Source: HB2-32-21 sp003448675 | Lineage (GTDB): Bacteria > Pseudomonadota > Gammaproteobacteria > Pseudomonadales > Porticoccaceae | Length of the DNA: 51,853 nucleotides | Reading direction: 5' to 3' | Assembly (NCBI GenBank): GCA_041584755.1 | Contig: JBFHDK010000013.1 | Span: 1-51,853 of the forward strand | Part shown: in pieces, positions 17,255 to 26,070 of the stretch | How the letters are laid out: the number at the start of each line of letters is the position of its first letter | Position numbering within the stretch: the first letter of the stretch is position 1 | Program-made: the position numbers and the translations under genes | The notes under the pieces: model-generated | Told to the model about the DNA's origin: nothing | Database searches by the model: none | What the model saw: the letters and a program-made list of their open reading frames with translations, nothing else

Positions 17255-18007
17255 TCAGCCCGGGATATATAAACCGCCATTAACATGAAAGGTCTGCCCA
17301 GTGATATACGAGGCATCGTCGGAGAGCAGAAATTCAACGGTGGCGGCAATCTCATGTGGCTTTCCCGCACGCCCCATGGGCACCTGCTTGATCAGGGTCT
17401 GGTATACATGATCCGGCATCACACCCTCTAGACCCTGGTGCATAATCAACCCTGGCGCCATGGCATTGACCGTAACGCCGTACTGGGCGAGATCCAGGGC
17501 AACCGAGTGAGTATAGCCTAGCACGCCGGCCTTGGCAGCGGAGTAACAAGCCTGTCCGCTCGGGGGATTATAAGCGGCGAGGGAAGCAAAGTTTACAATA
17601 CGCCCAAAGCCGGCATCCACCATGGCCTTGGAAAAGGCCCGGGTGCAGAAAAAGGTGCCGTTGATATTAACCTGTATAACCCGGTTATGGGTTTTAGTAT
17701 CCAACTCCCAGGGCTTGCCGTAACCCTGAATCCCGGCGTTATTGACCAGATAGGCCACATGCATACCGCGACCGGCAATTTCAGCTGCCAGATCGTTAAC
17801 GTGTTCATCCTTGGTCACGTCGAGGGGAAACAGGGTGACCTGCTCCGCTTCTTCTGGCGTCAACGCGCTTTGCCGCCAATCCTCCAGTTCATCCGGCGTT
17901 TTTCGGTCACAGCCGATAACCGGAATGCCCTTTCCCACCAGCCGCTTTGTCATGGCTGTACCCAGCCCGCCGATGGCGCCGGTAATGAGTGCGTAGTTTT
18001 TGCTCAT
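17255..18007 (-). CDS. Short-chain dehydrogenase/reductase (FabG-like)
   Basis: A 250-residue classical SDR: TGAIGGLG near residue 9, VNNAG, NFASLAAY with the catalytic serine, and YSAAK; the C-terminal FHVNGGLYIPG is typical. ATG 18007 follows GGGGTGAG and gives the normal start MSKNYALITGAIGG; an upstream in-frame start would add 71 unrelated residues. FabG-like in form, but the accessory setting suggests a catabolic hydroxy/keto substrate. Confidence 0.9.
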   Translation of the reverse strand: MSKNYALITGAIGGLGTAMTKRLVGKGIPVIGCDRKTPDELEDWRQSALTPEEAEQVTLFPLDVTKDEHVNDLAAEIAGRGMHVAYLVNNAGIQGYGKPWELDTKTHNRVIQVNINGTFFCTRAFSKAMVDAGFGRIVNFASLAAYNPPSGQACYSAAKAGVLGYTHSVALDLAQYGVTVNAMAPGLIMHQGLEGVMPDHVYQTLIKQVPMGRAGKPHEIAATVEFLLSDDASYITGQTFHVNGGLYIPG

Positions 18008-18080
18008 GGTTCTCACCCCTGAAGTTAAAGATATGAAGTAGTCGGAATATTGTTTTATAAGATATGTAAATTCGCGTTGG

Positions 18081-18108
18081 GGCGGGAAACACAGGAGTGT
18101 CGCCCGCC
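18081..18108 (-). terminator. GC-rich hairpin after the dodecin genes
   Basis: GGCGGG (18081-18086) pairs with CCCGCC (18103-18108), and ACAC (18089-18092) with GTGT (18097-18100). It lies downstream of the dodecin genes on the minus strand. There is no clear T-run, so it is at best a weak or Rho-assisted terminator, or a processing/pausing structure. Confidence 0.35.
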
Positions 18109-18223
18109 GCAAACCTTTATTCAGTGCGTCGAACGGCTCTAAAGCTGGTATGGAGATTACCTGTTGGCAGCCGCCGGTGGGGCAAGGGGAAATTCTGGCA
18201 AGGCCATGGGCCTCGAGCAAGCT

Positions 18224-18424
18224 TTACTCCAGGCTGAAAATTATTTTCAGCTCGACTTCATATTCGCGAATTTTGCCCTTTTCCACATTGGCTCGCTCGC
18301 CGACCACTTCTATTTTATTGATACCGCGCAGGGTTTTTTGTGCCCGCTCAAAACCCCGTTCCACGGCGTCCTGAAAACTGACCGATGAAGTCGCGGTGAC
18401 GGTGGATACGCTTGATACACCCAT
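18224..18424 (-). CDS. Dodecin (flavin-binding), copy 1
   Basis: This 66-residue protein fits the dodecin fold: one helix (SFQDAVERGFERAQKTLRGI) then strands IEVVGERANVEKGKIREYEVELKI in the usual order. Dodecins form hollow 12-mers that store or buffer flavins. The flavin-stacking tryptophan of archaeal dodecins is absent; the position is held by a non-aromatic residue. It is 12 bases downstream of a second, quite different dodecin gene. Flavoenzymes (two luciferase-like proteins) are encoded in the same island, which suggests flavin buffering for them. Confidence 0.88.
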   Translation of the reverse strand: MGVSSVSTVTATSSVSFQDAVERGFERAQKTLRGINKIEVVGERANVEKGKIREYEVELKIIFSLE

Positions 18425-18436
18425 TTTCCTCTCCTC

Positions 18437-18658
18437 TTACAAATGCAATTGGTCCGGCGCTGTCATATCGAAATGCAAATAGGCCCTTACCTGGTAGTCC
18501 AGCCGACCGTCAGCGGACACAGCGATTTCCTTGTCGATCACCTCGAGTGCGCGAACTCCGCGCAGGGTTTGATTGGCCCTCGCCAGTATCTGGGCCAGGG
18601 CATCCTCAAAGGACTGGCTGGAAGAGCCGACCAGCTCACTTAACTTGCCGTGGGACAT
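18437..18658 (-). CDS. Dodecin-like protein, copy 2
   Basis: A 73-residue dodecin-family protein: helix SFEDALAQILARANQTLRGV, then ALEVIDKEIAVSADGRLDYQVRAYLHFDM. It is clearly related to copy 1 (shared S-F-x-D-A, R-A, T-L-R-G, Y-x-V pattern) but differs at most positions, so it is an old duplication or separate acquisition rather than a recent copy. The C-terminal tail TAPDQLHL is extra. Together with copy 1 it could form mixed shells; that is speculation. Confidence 0.83.
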   Translation of the reverse strand: MSHGKLSELVGSSSQSFEDALAQILARANQTLRGVRALEVIDKEIAVSADGRLDYQVRAYLHFDMTAPDQLHL

Positions 18659-18703
18659 TTTTATTTCCTCCGCTTGCTATTTCGCCAACCTGTTTACGCC
18701 GCT

Positions 18704-19762
18704 TTACACCGCCAACACATCACCCAAGGCCTCAAAAACCTCCCCAGGTCCTGGCTCCCCTGTGGAAACATAATAGAGCACGCCCTGACGCTCGCTGATC
18801 TCGGCGAAGCCCGCGTCGGCCAGCATATCGAGATGCCCCATGACCTCCGACACCACCGCATAGAGCATGTTCTCCCAGGCTTTCGGGAATAACTGCTGAC
18901 CAACCCCCAGCGGTGTAAGTGAACCATGTTTTTGCAGAATCTTCGAGATTTTTAACAACCGTCTTTCAGTGGACAGTTTATAACCGTCAATCAGGGCGCG
19001 GTGGTCATGAATAACATCGCCGTGGGCGGGATAAACAGCGTCGATTTCGTAGGGGTATACCTTGTCCGTGGACTGATAATACTCGGTCAAGGCGTGGCTC
19101 CGCTCCTGCTCCAATGGCTTGGGAATGTGCAGCAGGCACACCGGGGTGATGTCGGTCAGCAGGTGATCGCCGGAAAACATCTGCCGGGTTTCGGCCTGCC
19201 AGAACACCAACTCCTCGGGGCAGTGGCCGGGGGTATGGATAGCCTGCAGCGCAAAACCCTCAATGGGTATCATGTCGCCATCCTGAAGGTGGTGATCCAG
19301 GGGGCAGGGCTTGAATACCTTTTTTACGTGCTCACGGTAATTATAGGCCCGATCGTACATCTCATCATTCAGACCCAGGGTTTTAAAAAACGCTTTTTCG
19401 TGAATAATCTGTTCTTCACTGGGCAGATAGCGGGTGACTGAGGCGGCGATGGCCTCATGGCCCCAGACTTCGCAGCCGGAAACCTGCTTGATGCGTGCGC
19501 CCTGACCAAAATGATCGATATGGCCATGGGTTAACAGCAGCAGATCAATATCCTCAATACCATAGCCAAATTGAGCCAAGCCATCGACCAAGCCCTGCCA
19601 GCATTTGTCACGACCGACGCCGGTATCAATCAATACCAGTTGATCGGAACCAGACTCGGGCAGAATCGCGTAGCTGTTGATGTCGCCAAAGTCATAGCCG
19701 GTGGGTGTGGGCAGGCGCAGGGTGCGCCCGAATTGTTTAATCCCGGGAGATTCCCTCACCAT
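18704..19762 (-). CDS. Metallo-beta-lactamase-fold hydrolase, paralog A
   Basis: A 352-residue MBL-fold protein. The zinc-binding motif THGHIDHFG is at about 78-86; further ligands come from HTPGHCPEELVFW, FSGDHLLTDITP and YPAHGD. The C-terminus carries a long helical region (STERRLLKISKILQKHGSLT onward) like the winged-helix tail of LACTB2/hydroxyacylglutathione-hydrolase-like proteins. The ATG at 19762 is chosen to match paralog B (IKQFGR/VKQFGR at the same depth). The substrate may be a lactone or thioester. It is 151 bases downstream of its paralog and 45 bases upstream of the dodecins. Confidence 0.87.
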   Translation of the reverse strand: MVRESPGIKQFGRTLRLPTPTGYDFGDINSYAILPESGSDQLVLIDTGVGRDKCWQGLVDGLAQFGYGIEDIDLLLLTHGHIDHFGQGARIKQVSGCEVWGHEAIAASVTRYLPSEEQIIHEKAFFKTLGLNDEMYDRAYNYREHVKKVFKPCPLDHHLQDGDMIPIEGFALQAIHTPGHCPEELVFWQAETRQMFSGDHLLTDITPVCLLHIPKPLEQERSHALTEYYQSTDKVYPYEIDAVYPAHGDVIHDHRALIDGYKLSTERRLLKISKILQKHGSLTPLGVGQQLFPKAWENMLYAVVSEVMGHLDMLADAGFAEISERQGVLYYVSTGEPGPGEVFEALGDVLAV

Positions 19763-19913
19763 AACTGGCCCCACCCGCGAGGCAAATCCGTTAACCACAT
19801 CACTGGATAGCACATGGCTGGGCAATATGCAGTGTTGCGATAACAAAAGGTACCGCTAAATAAAGGCATGGTGATCCTTATCAAACCAGGTGTAGACAAA
19901 TTAAAGTGACGCC

Positions 19914-20957
19914 TTAGTGACTCACAACGGGAAAAATAACTCCCGGCTCCGGAACCGACAGGAGGGCATAACGAAGCAAACCCAAGTCTTCTTCCGCGTT
20001 GACAAAACCCTCTTCAATCAACATATCCAGGTGGCCCATCACCTCCGAACACACCGCGTAGAGCTGGTCCTGCCACACTTTAGGAAACAATCGCTGGCCC
20101 ACTTCCAGGGGCGTGAGCGGCCCATGCTCCTGTAAAATTCTGCAGATCTTCAGCAAGCGCCGTTCCGTTGCCAGTTTATAACCAGCGATAAGTTCCCGGT
20201 GATCACTAAACACATCACCATGGCTGGGATACACGCAATGTACCTCGTAAGGCAGCAACCTGTCCGCAGACTGGTAATACTGGGTCAGCGCGTGAACCCG
20301 CTCTCCCCGTGGTTGGTCGGGGATATCCAGCAAACAGACGGGGGTGATATCCGGGAGCAGGTGGTCGCCGGAAAACATCTGCCGGGTTTCAGGCTGCCAA
20401 AACACCACTTCCTCGGCACAGTGGCCGGGCGTGTGGATGGTGTGCAGGTCAAAACCGTTGATTTTGATGACATCGCCATCGGCCAGATTCCGATCCAGCT
20501 CACAGGGCTCGAATATATCGCCAACGTAATCACGGTATTCGAAAATCTTGTCGTACATGGCGTCTGTGAAACCCAGCCGGCGAAAAAACTGCTTTTCCAT
20601 TTCGATCCGAGGTGGCGGCGGCAGGTAATCGGAGACGGAAGCGTGAATCGCCTCATGCCCCCAGATTTCGCAACCCGAGGCCCGCCGGATTCTTGGCGCC
20701 TGACCAAAATGATCCGTATGCGCATGGGTCAGCAGGATCAGGGTGATATCCTCTACCCCGCAGCCGAACTGAGCGAGACCAGCGCCCAGTGCCTGCCAGG
20801 CATCGTCCCGCCCGACGCCGGTATCGATCAGCACCAGTTCACTGGAACCCGCTTCGGGAAGGATCAGGTAGCTGTTGACGTCTCCCACATCAAACCCGGT
20901 GGGGCTGGGAATGCGGGCAATACGCCCAAACTGCTTTACACCCAGTGCTTCTTTCAT
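19914..20957 (-). CDS. Metallo-beta-lactamase-fold hydrolase, paralog B
   Basis: A 347-residue protein clearly homologous end to end to the protein at 18704-19762: same start (MKEALGVKQFGR), THAHTDHFG at 77-85, HTPGHCAEEVVFWQPETRQM, FSGDHLLPDITPVCLL and YPSHGDV. The pair arose by tandem duplication and has diverged moderately. Retention of all metal ligands in both copies implies both are active. Likely role is hydrolysis of a lactone, thioester or ester in the island's pathway; the precise substrate cannot be read from sequence. Confidence 0.88.
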   Translation of the reverse strand: MKEALGVKQFGRIARIPSPTGFDVGDVNSYLILPEAGSSELVLIDTGVGRDDAWQALGAGLAQFGCGVEDITLILLTHAHTDHFGQAPRIRRASGCEIWGHEAIHASVSDYLPPPPRIEMEKQFFRRLGFTDAMYDKIFEYRDYVGDIFEPCELDRNLADGDVIKINGFDLHTIHTPGHCAEEVVFWQPETRQMFSGDHLLPDITPVCLLDIPDQPRGERVHALTQYYQSADRLLPYEVHCVYPSHGDVFSDHRELIAGYKLATERRLLKICRILQEHGPLTPLEVGQRLFPKVWQDQLYAVCSEVMGHLDMLIEEGFVNAEEDLGLLRYALLSVPEPGVIFPVVSH

Positions 20958-21106
20958 ACGCTATGGTTCCGCCTGGCTCGCTCAACAATCAACAACTCGC
21001 GCTGAATCGAACCGTGAATAATTGATATTTGCTCGGAGATAAAGCCTTTGACGAAGTCGCGTTCGCACTCGCCTCACTGCGGACGCACCTCAATCCGCTT
21101 TAATGA

Positions 21107-21709
21107 TTATTCCGCTTCCACAATCCGGACTGGCTGCGGCTCGCGAAAATGGTCAGGATAATCTTCTTTCACAATCTGACCCGAATCACTCCAGGCATAG
21201 CAGCCATTCAGCATAAACGGCAACATCTCTTCTGGGTCGGTGATGGCTTCCTCCCCGACATGCTCAGCAATTAATTGCTGGGGATACTCCCCGGACATGG
21301 CCTGAAAGGCGACCGTGGCGATGGGCCCGAGTAATTCACCGATATGCGTGCAGCCCAGTACGCCTCCGATGACCTGGCGAGCCCGTTTGTTCCAGCCGGC
21401 CCCAATCTGTAATCCGACCAGGCCCTGGAAATTATCCAGCACATCGGAACAGATCCCATAGGGTCGCACATCCATCACTGCTTCAACCTCACGCACCGTC
21501 AACGTGTGATCGATACTCAGGCGAATAGACATATCGTGTACCGGGTAGCCCGCCGCCACCATACCGGTTCGCGGTGCATCGTAGCTGTATGTCTTTCTGT
21601 CGACGATACGGGCGTCAATATCAAACAGACCGTCTTCGCGAAAATAACCGCGCAGATCAATATCCCGCGCATGCAAATGCTGGCGGGCTTTGGGGGGAGA
21701 AAGGGGCAT
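21107..21709 (-). CDS. DUF2889 protein
   Basis: A 200-residue DUF2889 protein: HARDIDLRGYFREDGLFDIDARIVDRK near the N-terminus, HDMSIRLSIDHTLTVREVEA, then RQVIGGVLGCTHIGELL. DUF2889 proteins have no established function; they often accompany oxidative catabolic clusters. Conserved His and Asp residues in the first block and CTH in the second might bind a metal (inference). Situated between the Zn-alcohol dehydrogenase and the MBL pair, all on the minus strand. Confidence 0.86.
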   Translation of the reverse strand: MPLSPPKARQHLHARDIDLRGYFREDGLFDIDARIVDRKTYSYDAPRTGMVAAGYPVHDMSIRLSIDHTLTVREVEAVMDVRPYGICSDVLDNFQGLVGLQIGAGWNKRARQVIGGVLGCTHIGELLGPIATVAFQAMSGEYPQQLIAEHVGEEAITDPEEMLPFMLNGCYAWSDSGQIVKEDYPDHFREPQPVRIVEAE

Positions 21710-21806
21710 AAGCGGGGCTCCGGCTACTGGTTACGGATAGTCAAATTCGATCCTCCAGTTTGGCATATACGGTCAATCAATGGGTAAGCGGTGAACGAGT
21801 GTGTAC

Positions 21807-22823
21807 TCAGGGAGTTAGTACTACCCTGCCCTGGATTTTGCCTTCATGCAGGCGGGCCAGGACATCATTAATGGCTTCCAGAGGTTGGGTCTCGATATGC
21901 GGCGTAATCAACCCCAGGCGCGCCAGCTCCAGCACGTCCTGCAGATCCCGCCGGCTGCCCCAGATGCTGGTGGTGACCTCACATTCCAGGGGAATTTTCC
22001 AGAAGGAAAACGGCAGAGTGCCGCCGGCGATACCGACCACCACCACCTTGCCGGCGATGGCAACCGCAGCCGCGGCATTGGTCAGGGTGGCGTCGTTACC
22101 GACAAAATCGACAATGGCATCCAGACCCTCACCGTCAGTAAGGGCTTTGACCGCCTCGCCCACATCGCCACTGCCATCGACGGTATATTCGGCACCCAAA
22201 TCCCGGGCCATGGCCAACTTGTCCTGGCTGACATCAATGGCCACCAACTGGGTGGCCGGGCTCAGGGCCTTGGCGATCTGAATGGCCATGTGGCCGAGCC
22301 CGCCAACTCCGATGATGCCCAGCCGCTTGCCCGGCCCCAGTTTGGCCATGGCTTTTTTCACTGCCCGATAGGGTGTCAGCGCCGCGTCAGTGAGGGGTGC
22401 GGCGATCACCGGATCGAGGCCATTGAGCTTAACCAGGTTACGGGGGTGCTGTACCAGCAACTTCTCGGCCCAGCCGCCATCGACCATGACGCCGGGATAA
22501 ACCGGGTTCTGACACAGGTTTTCCTCGCCCCGTTCGCAGAGCTTGCACACGCCACAACCCCAGGCACCAAATACTGCCACACCATCGCCAGGCTGTACCT
22601 CGGTCACCTGGCTGCCGACTTTCTCGACAATGCCAGCGTTCTCATGGCCCAGGGTAATGGGCTTTTGGCGCACGCCCACTTCCCCATCGATCACGTGAAG
22701 ATCGGAGTGGCAGACCCCCGCGCCGGAGATTTTCACCAACACATCGGTGGGCCCGACATCGGGCTCCGGTACATCTTCTATGGTGATCGGTTTGCCAACC
22801 TCATGAAATCGCGTGGCTCTCAT
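21807..22823 (-). CDS. Zinc-dependent alcohol dehydrogenase (AdhP/AdhA type)
   Basis: A 338-residue medium-chain dehydrogenase. The catalytic zinc ligands are Cys38 (GVCHSDLH) and His60-Glu61 (GHENAG); structural zinc cysteines are at 90, 93, 96 and 104 (CGVCKLCERGEENLC); the nucleotide loop is GVGGLGHMA. It interconverts alcohols and aldehydes or ketones with NAD. GAGGGGAC precedes the ATG. It lies downstream of an MBL hydrolase gene (40-base gap), so the two are probably one transcript. Confidence 0.93.
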   Translation of the reverse strand: MRATRFHEVGKPITIEDVPEPDVGPTDVLVKISGAGVCHSDLHVIDGEVGVRQKPITLGHENAGIVEKVGSQVTEVQPGDGVAVFGAWGCGVCKLCERGEENLCQNPVYPGVMVDGGWAEKLLVQHPRNLVKLNGLDPVIAAPLTDAALTPYRAVKKAMAKLGPGKRLGIIGVGGLGHMAIQIAKALSPATQLVAIDVSQDKLAMARDLGAEYTVDGSGDVGEAVKALTDGEGLDAIVDFVGNDATLTNAAAAVAIAGKVVVVGIAGGTLPFSFWKIPLECEVTTSIWGSRRDLQDVLELARLGLITPHIETQPLEAINDVLARLHEGKIQGRVVLTP

Positions 22824-22863
22824 GATAGTCCCCTCTTTTTTCTATCGAATTCTGCTGTTCAAG

Positions 22864-23715
22864 CTATATTTTAAGCTTGTAGCGCTCGCCATCAGGCACG
22901 ATATAACCGGCCGTGGGCGGCGCGAAATGGGTACCGATCACCAGCACCGGTTTATCCACATAACGGGCATAGAAATCCCAACGGGTCTGAATGGCCTGTT
23001 CGGCATTGTAGTCAGCAAAACATCGCCACTCAGGGCGGGCCAATTGGCAAGGGTGGTGGGTCATATCACCAGTGATCACCGCATCCTCGCCCTGTGAAGA
23101 AATCCGCACACTGATATGCCCGGCGGTGTGGCCGTGGGTGGGCTCAAACCAGACTTCATCATTGACCCGATGATCGCTATCCACGAGGTCAGCCAGCCCG
23201 GCATCGATCACGGGCCGCACGGAATCCTGGATCACCGGCCCGAAGTGTTCCTCATCCGGGTCCTTTTCCCAACTCTCCCATTCGGTGCGGCTGAACAAGT
23301 AGCGTGCATTGGGAAAAGTAGGCACCCACTTGCCATCCACCAGCATGGTATTCCAGCCCACGTGGTCCACATGCAGGTGAGTGCAAATCACATAGTCGAT
23401 GCTTTCCCGGGGGAAACCGGCGGCGGCCAGGTCTTCGAGAAACGGCCCACTGCGCATGGCCCAGGCCTTGGTGGTGCGCTCCTTGTCATTACCCAGGCAA
23501 GTATCCACCATGATGCGCACCCCCTGGGTCTCAATGATCAGGGCATGAATGGACATTTTCAGCCAGCCCTTCTCATTGACGAAGTTGGGGCTCAGCCAGG
23601 GAATTTCCCGGAGTTTGTCGGCCTGAGCATCGGGCAGGACAAACTCACCGGGCACCGGTGCGTCCTCCTCAATGATTTTGGTAACTTTCACATCGCCGAT
23701 TTGCCAGTCTGCCAT
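22864..23715 (-). CDS. Metallo-beta-lactamase-fold hydrolase (lactonase-like)
   Basis: A 283-residue MBL-fold enzyme with the zinc motif HLHVDHVGW at 113-121, TPTHGHTAGHIS for the next histidine, and VITGDMTHHP with the bridging aspartate. It belongs to the group annotated as N-acyl homoserine lactonase/PNGM-like or methyl parathion hydrolase-like, which open lactones or esters. It is not a close paralog of the pair at 18.7-21 kb. AGAGGAT precedes the ATG. Together with the luciferase-like enzyme two genes upstream it suggests ketone-to-lactone-to-acid chemistry. Confidence 0.88.
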   Translation of the reverse strand: MADWQIGDVKVTKIIEEDAPVPGEFVLPDAQADKLREIPWLSPNFVNEKGWLKMSIHALIIETQGVRIMVDTCLGNDKERTTKAWAMRSGPFLEDLAAAGFPRESIDYVICTHLHVDHVGWNTMLVDGKWVPTFPNARYLFSRTEWESWEKDPDEEHFGPVIQDSVRPVIDAGLADLVDSDHRVNDEVWFEPTHGHTAGHISVRISSQGEDAVITGDMTHHPCQLARPEWRCFADYNAEQAIQTRWDFYARYVDKPVLVIGTHFAPPTAGYIVPDGERYKLKI

Positions 23716-23825
23716 TGCTCTATCCTCTTTATATTTTTGATTAGATCAACGCGTGTCCGATAGCCCCCACCTTTGCCTGCCCAGGCGTATCGAGCCTGTT
23801 CATTACGGTGTTGTCCGTTACAACC

Positions 23826-24605
23826 TCAGGCGTTTCGAATCCAGAATCCGCCATCCACCGGCATGATCACACCAGTCATAAACGACGCCGAGGGCAGGGC
23901 GAAATTCAGGGTGCCGTGGGCGACTTCTTCCGGATCACCATAACGGCGCACCGCAACGCGCCGCCGGCCGAAAGTGGCTTTATCCTTGTCCTCGATAAAC
24001 TCCGTGAGCGCGGTATTGATCGGCCCGGGACAAATACAGTTGGCGGTGATGCCTTCCTTGCCCAGATCGACCGCCATGGACTTGGTTAAACCCACAACGG
24101 CGTGCTTGGCTGCCGTGTAGGGGCCACCGTGAGGCGTGGCGCCCAGACCCTCGGTGGAGGCGATATTGATGATGCGCCCATGGTCGGCTTCCCGAAGCAT
24201 GGGCAGCGAGGCCCGCACGGTGCGATGCACAGAGTTAATCAGCACGTCCATGCCTTTTTGCCATTTCTCTTCGTAGCTGTCGCTGTCCAGCTTGACGAAA
24301 ACACCGATGCCGGCGTTATTTACCAGAATGTCGAGACGCCCCCACTCCTTACCGATGGCTTCGGTAACATCGATAATTTGCTGGGGGTCGGCGACATTCA
24401 GCGCCCAGGCTTTGGCGGTGCCGCCTGCATCACGAATATCCTGTGCTACCGCTTCCGCCTGATCACCATTTAGGTCGGTGACCGCCACCTTGGCGCCCTC
24501 ATCGGCAAATAAATAGGCAGTCGCCCGCCCCATGCCACTGGCCGCCCCGGTTATATGTACCACACTGCCTTCTACTGAACGACTTAACTTGCTTAGCCGC
24601 GCCAT
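23826..24605 (-). CDS. Short-chain dehydrogenase/reductase
   Basis: A 259-residue classical SDR: TGAASGMG at 19-26, DLNG after strand 2 (NAD preference suggested by the acidic residue), VNNAG, INIASTEG and YTAAK. A perfect AGAGGAGA precedes the start by a good distance. The C-terminal VDGGFWIRNA is typical. It sits between the luciferase-like gene and the MBL hydrolase gene, with gaps of 70 and 110 bases, all on the minus strand. Confidence 0.9.
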   Translation of the reverse strand: MARLSKLSRSVEGSVVHITGAASGMGRATAYLFADEGAKVAVTDLNGDQAEAVAQDIRDAGGTAKAWALNVADPQQIIDVTEAIGKEWGRLDILVNNAGIGVFVKLDSDSYEEKWQKGMDVLINSVHRTVRASLPMLREADHGRIINIASTEGLGATPHGGPYTAAKHAVVGLTKSMAVDLGKEGITANCICPGPINTALTEFIEDKDKATFGRRRVAVRRYGDPEEVAHGTLNFALPSASFMTGVIMPVDGGFWIRNA

Positions 24606-24675
24606 AAATTTCTCCTCTCAAAAATAATCCGAAGCTTCCAGTTCTCGGGAAGCCTTGTTTAAGAATTGCTTGATT

Positions 24676-25776
24676 TCAAGCGACTTTAGCGGCCAGGGCA
24701 CCAGGTTCCGCAGCCTGCAGCACAGGCAGGCATTTCTCGGCAAACAACTTCATCTGTTTGTGCACGTCCTCATAGGGCAGCCCGGCATAGGAAAAGGATA
24801 CGTTAAAGGTAGCCGGGCCGGCCATTTCCTGAATGGCGTTCATCTGATCAATACATTCCTGGGGGGTGCCAAAGACCTGGTTGTTCACGTAAAGGTTTTC
24901 CATCGATTCCGAGCTGCGATCACGCATCATGCCCGCCGATTTGGCGTAGAACTCATAGCCTTTCACCCCTTCAAAGTGAGTACCGTCCATTTCGTAGTGC
25001 TGAAGTGCGGAAATCCAGTAGTCGGTCATGTATTTATGGGCCAGTTCGCGGGCTTTGTCAGCGTCTTCGTCAACCATAACAAAAACGTTGGCCACCACCG
25101 GCGGCGCTTCACGACCCTGATATTCCCTGAAGGCCTCGCGATAAATCCGACAATCCTCGGCGCGGGATTTCCAGGGGGAAATGGCAAAAACCATCATACC
25201 CAAACCGAGTTTGGCAATGAGATCCGCGGTCTCGGGGGACTGGCAGGTTACAAATGTGCGATCCAGGTAGGAGCCCATGGGTTTGGGCCGAATATCCCGG
25301 GCGGCCTGGGTAAAATACTTGCCCTCGTGAGCCTCGGCTTTGCCGGTTTCGAGCATGTCCAGCACCATCTTCGCTGACTCATCGAAGATGCCCCGGCTCT
25401 CGTTCATATCGACACCGAAGCCATCGTACTCGACCCGGCCTATGCCGCGACCAATACCCAACAACACCCGGCGATCCGAGAGATTATCAAGCATGGCGAC
25501 GTCAGTAGCGATTCGCAAGGGATCCTTGTGCCAGGGAATAATGATCGCGCCAGTACCCAACTTAATCTTCTCGGTTTTGCCGGCCAGGTAGGACAGCATC
25601 TCCACCGGATTCGGGCACAGTGTGTAGTCAGTGAAATGGTGTTCCACTGCCCAGATGGAGTCGAAGCCCAACGGCTCAGCCATCTCACATACCTTGAGTT
25701 CTTTTTTATACATGTCGTAATCGTCCATCCGCTGATTGGGATGGTTTTGAAACAACATCAAAACACCGACATCCAT
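24676..25776 (-). CDS. Luciferase-like (LLM) flavin-dependent monooxygenase, 366 residues
   Basis: A bacterial-luciferase-fold oxidoreductase that would use reduced FMN or F420. The N-terminal strand MDVGVLMLFQNHP, FDSIWAVEHHF (conserved Glu-His), KLGTGAIIIPWHKDP and RVLLGIGRGIGRVEYDGFG identify the family. A common activity is type II Baeyer-Villiger oxidation of ketones to lactones or esters; other reactions occur, so the substrate is open. AAGGAGAT lies five bases before the ATG. It is the first gene of the minus-strand island and faces the plus-strand SDR at 26071. Confidence 0.92.
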   Translation of the reverse strand: MDVGVLMLFQNHPNQRMDDYDMYKKELKVCEMAEPLGFDSIWAVEHHFTDYTLCPNPVEMLSYLAGKTEKIKLGTGAIIIPWHKDPLRIATDVAMLDNLSDRRVLLGIGRGIGRVEYDGFGVDMNESRGIFDESAKMVLDMLETGKAEAHEGKYFTQAARDIRPKPMGSYLDRTFVTCQSPETADLIAKLGLGMMVFAISPWKSRAEDCRIYREAFREYQGREAPPVVANVFVMVDEDADKARELAHKYMTDYWISALQHYEMDGTHFEGVKGYEFYAKSAGMMRDRSSESMENLYVNNQVFGTPQECIDQMNAIQEMAGPATFNVSFSYAGLPYEDVHKQMKLFAEKCLPVLQAAEPGALAAKVA

Positions 25777-26070
25777 TGTGATCTCCTTAGTTTGGGTAAT
25801 TAACTGTTCGGATGCTGTGTCGTTTAACAGCCAACAAAACCAGCATCTCTATAAACTCAGGCGAGCTATAGTGACATAGCAAGTTGGAGGGAAACAAACC
25901 CCACCGCATTGAACACTTTTAATACAGCTTGCGCACCGCAGCCCATTGGTCTTTTCCGGGAAAAAGCTCTATATTTGCCGCCCTCGCCGGTTTGATTAAA
26001 AAGACAACGGGTGATCGGGGATGGATGATTAACCATCATTCACAAGGTGTAACCAACAGGATTACTAATT
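25777..26070. other. Divergent promoter region of the island (294 bases)
   Basis: This gap separates the minus-strand LLM gene from the plus-strand SDR and must hold both promoters. Two weak dyads are visible: GCTATagtgacATAGC at 25865-25880 and ATGATtaaccATCAT at 26025-26039. No clear -35/-10 pair could be fixed and no open reading frame of note was seen. Confidence 0.45.

Noticed and set aside
26025..26039. ATGAT-N5-ATCAT dyad before the plus-strand SDR as an operator
   Set aside because: Five-base AT-rich arms are expected often by chance; noted in the intergenic entry only.
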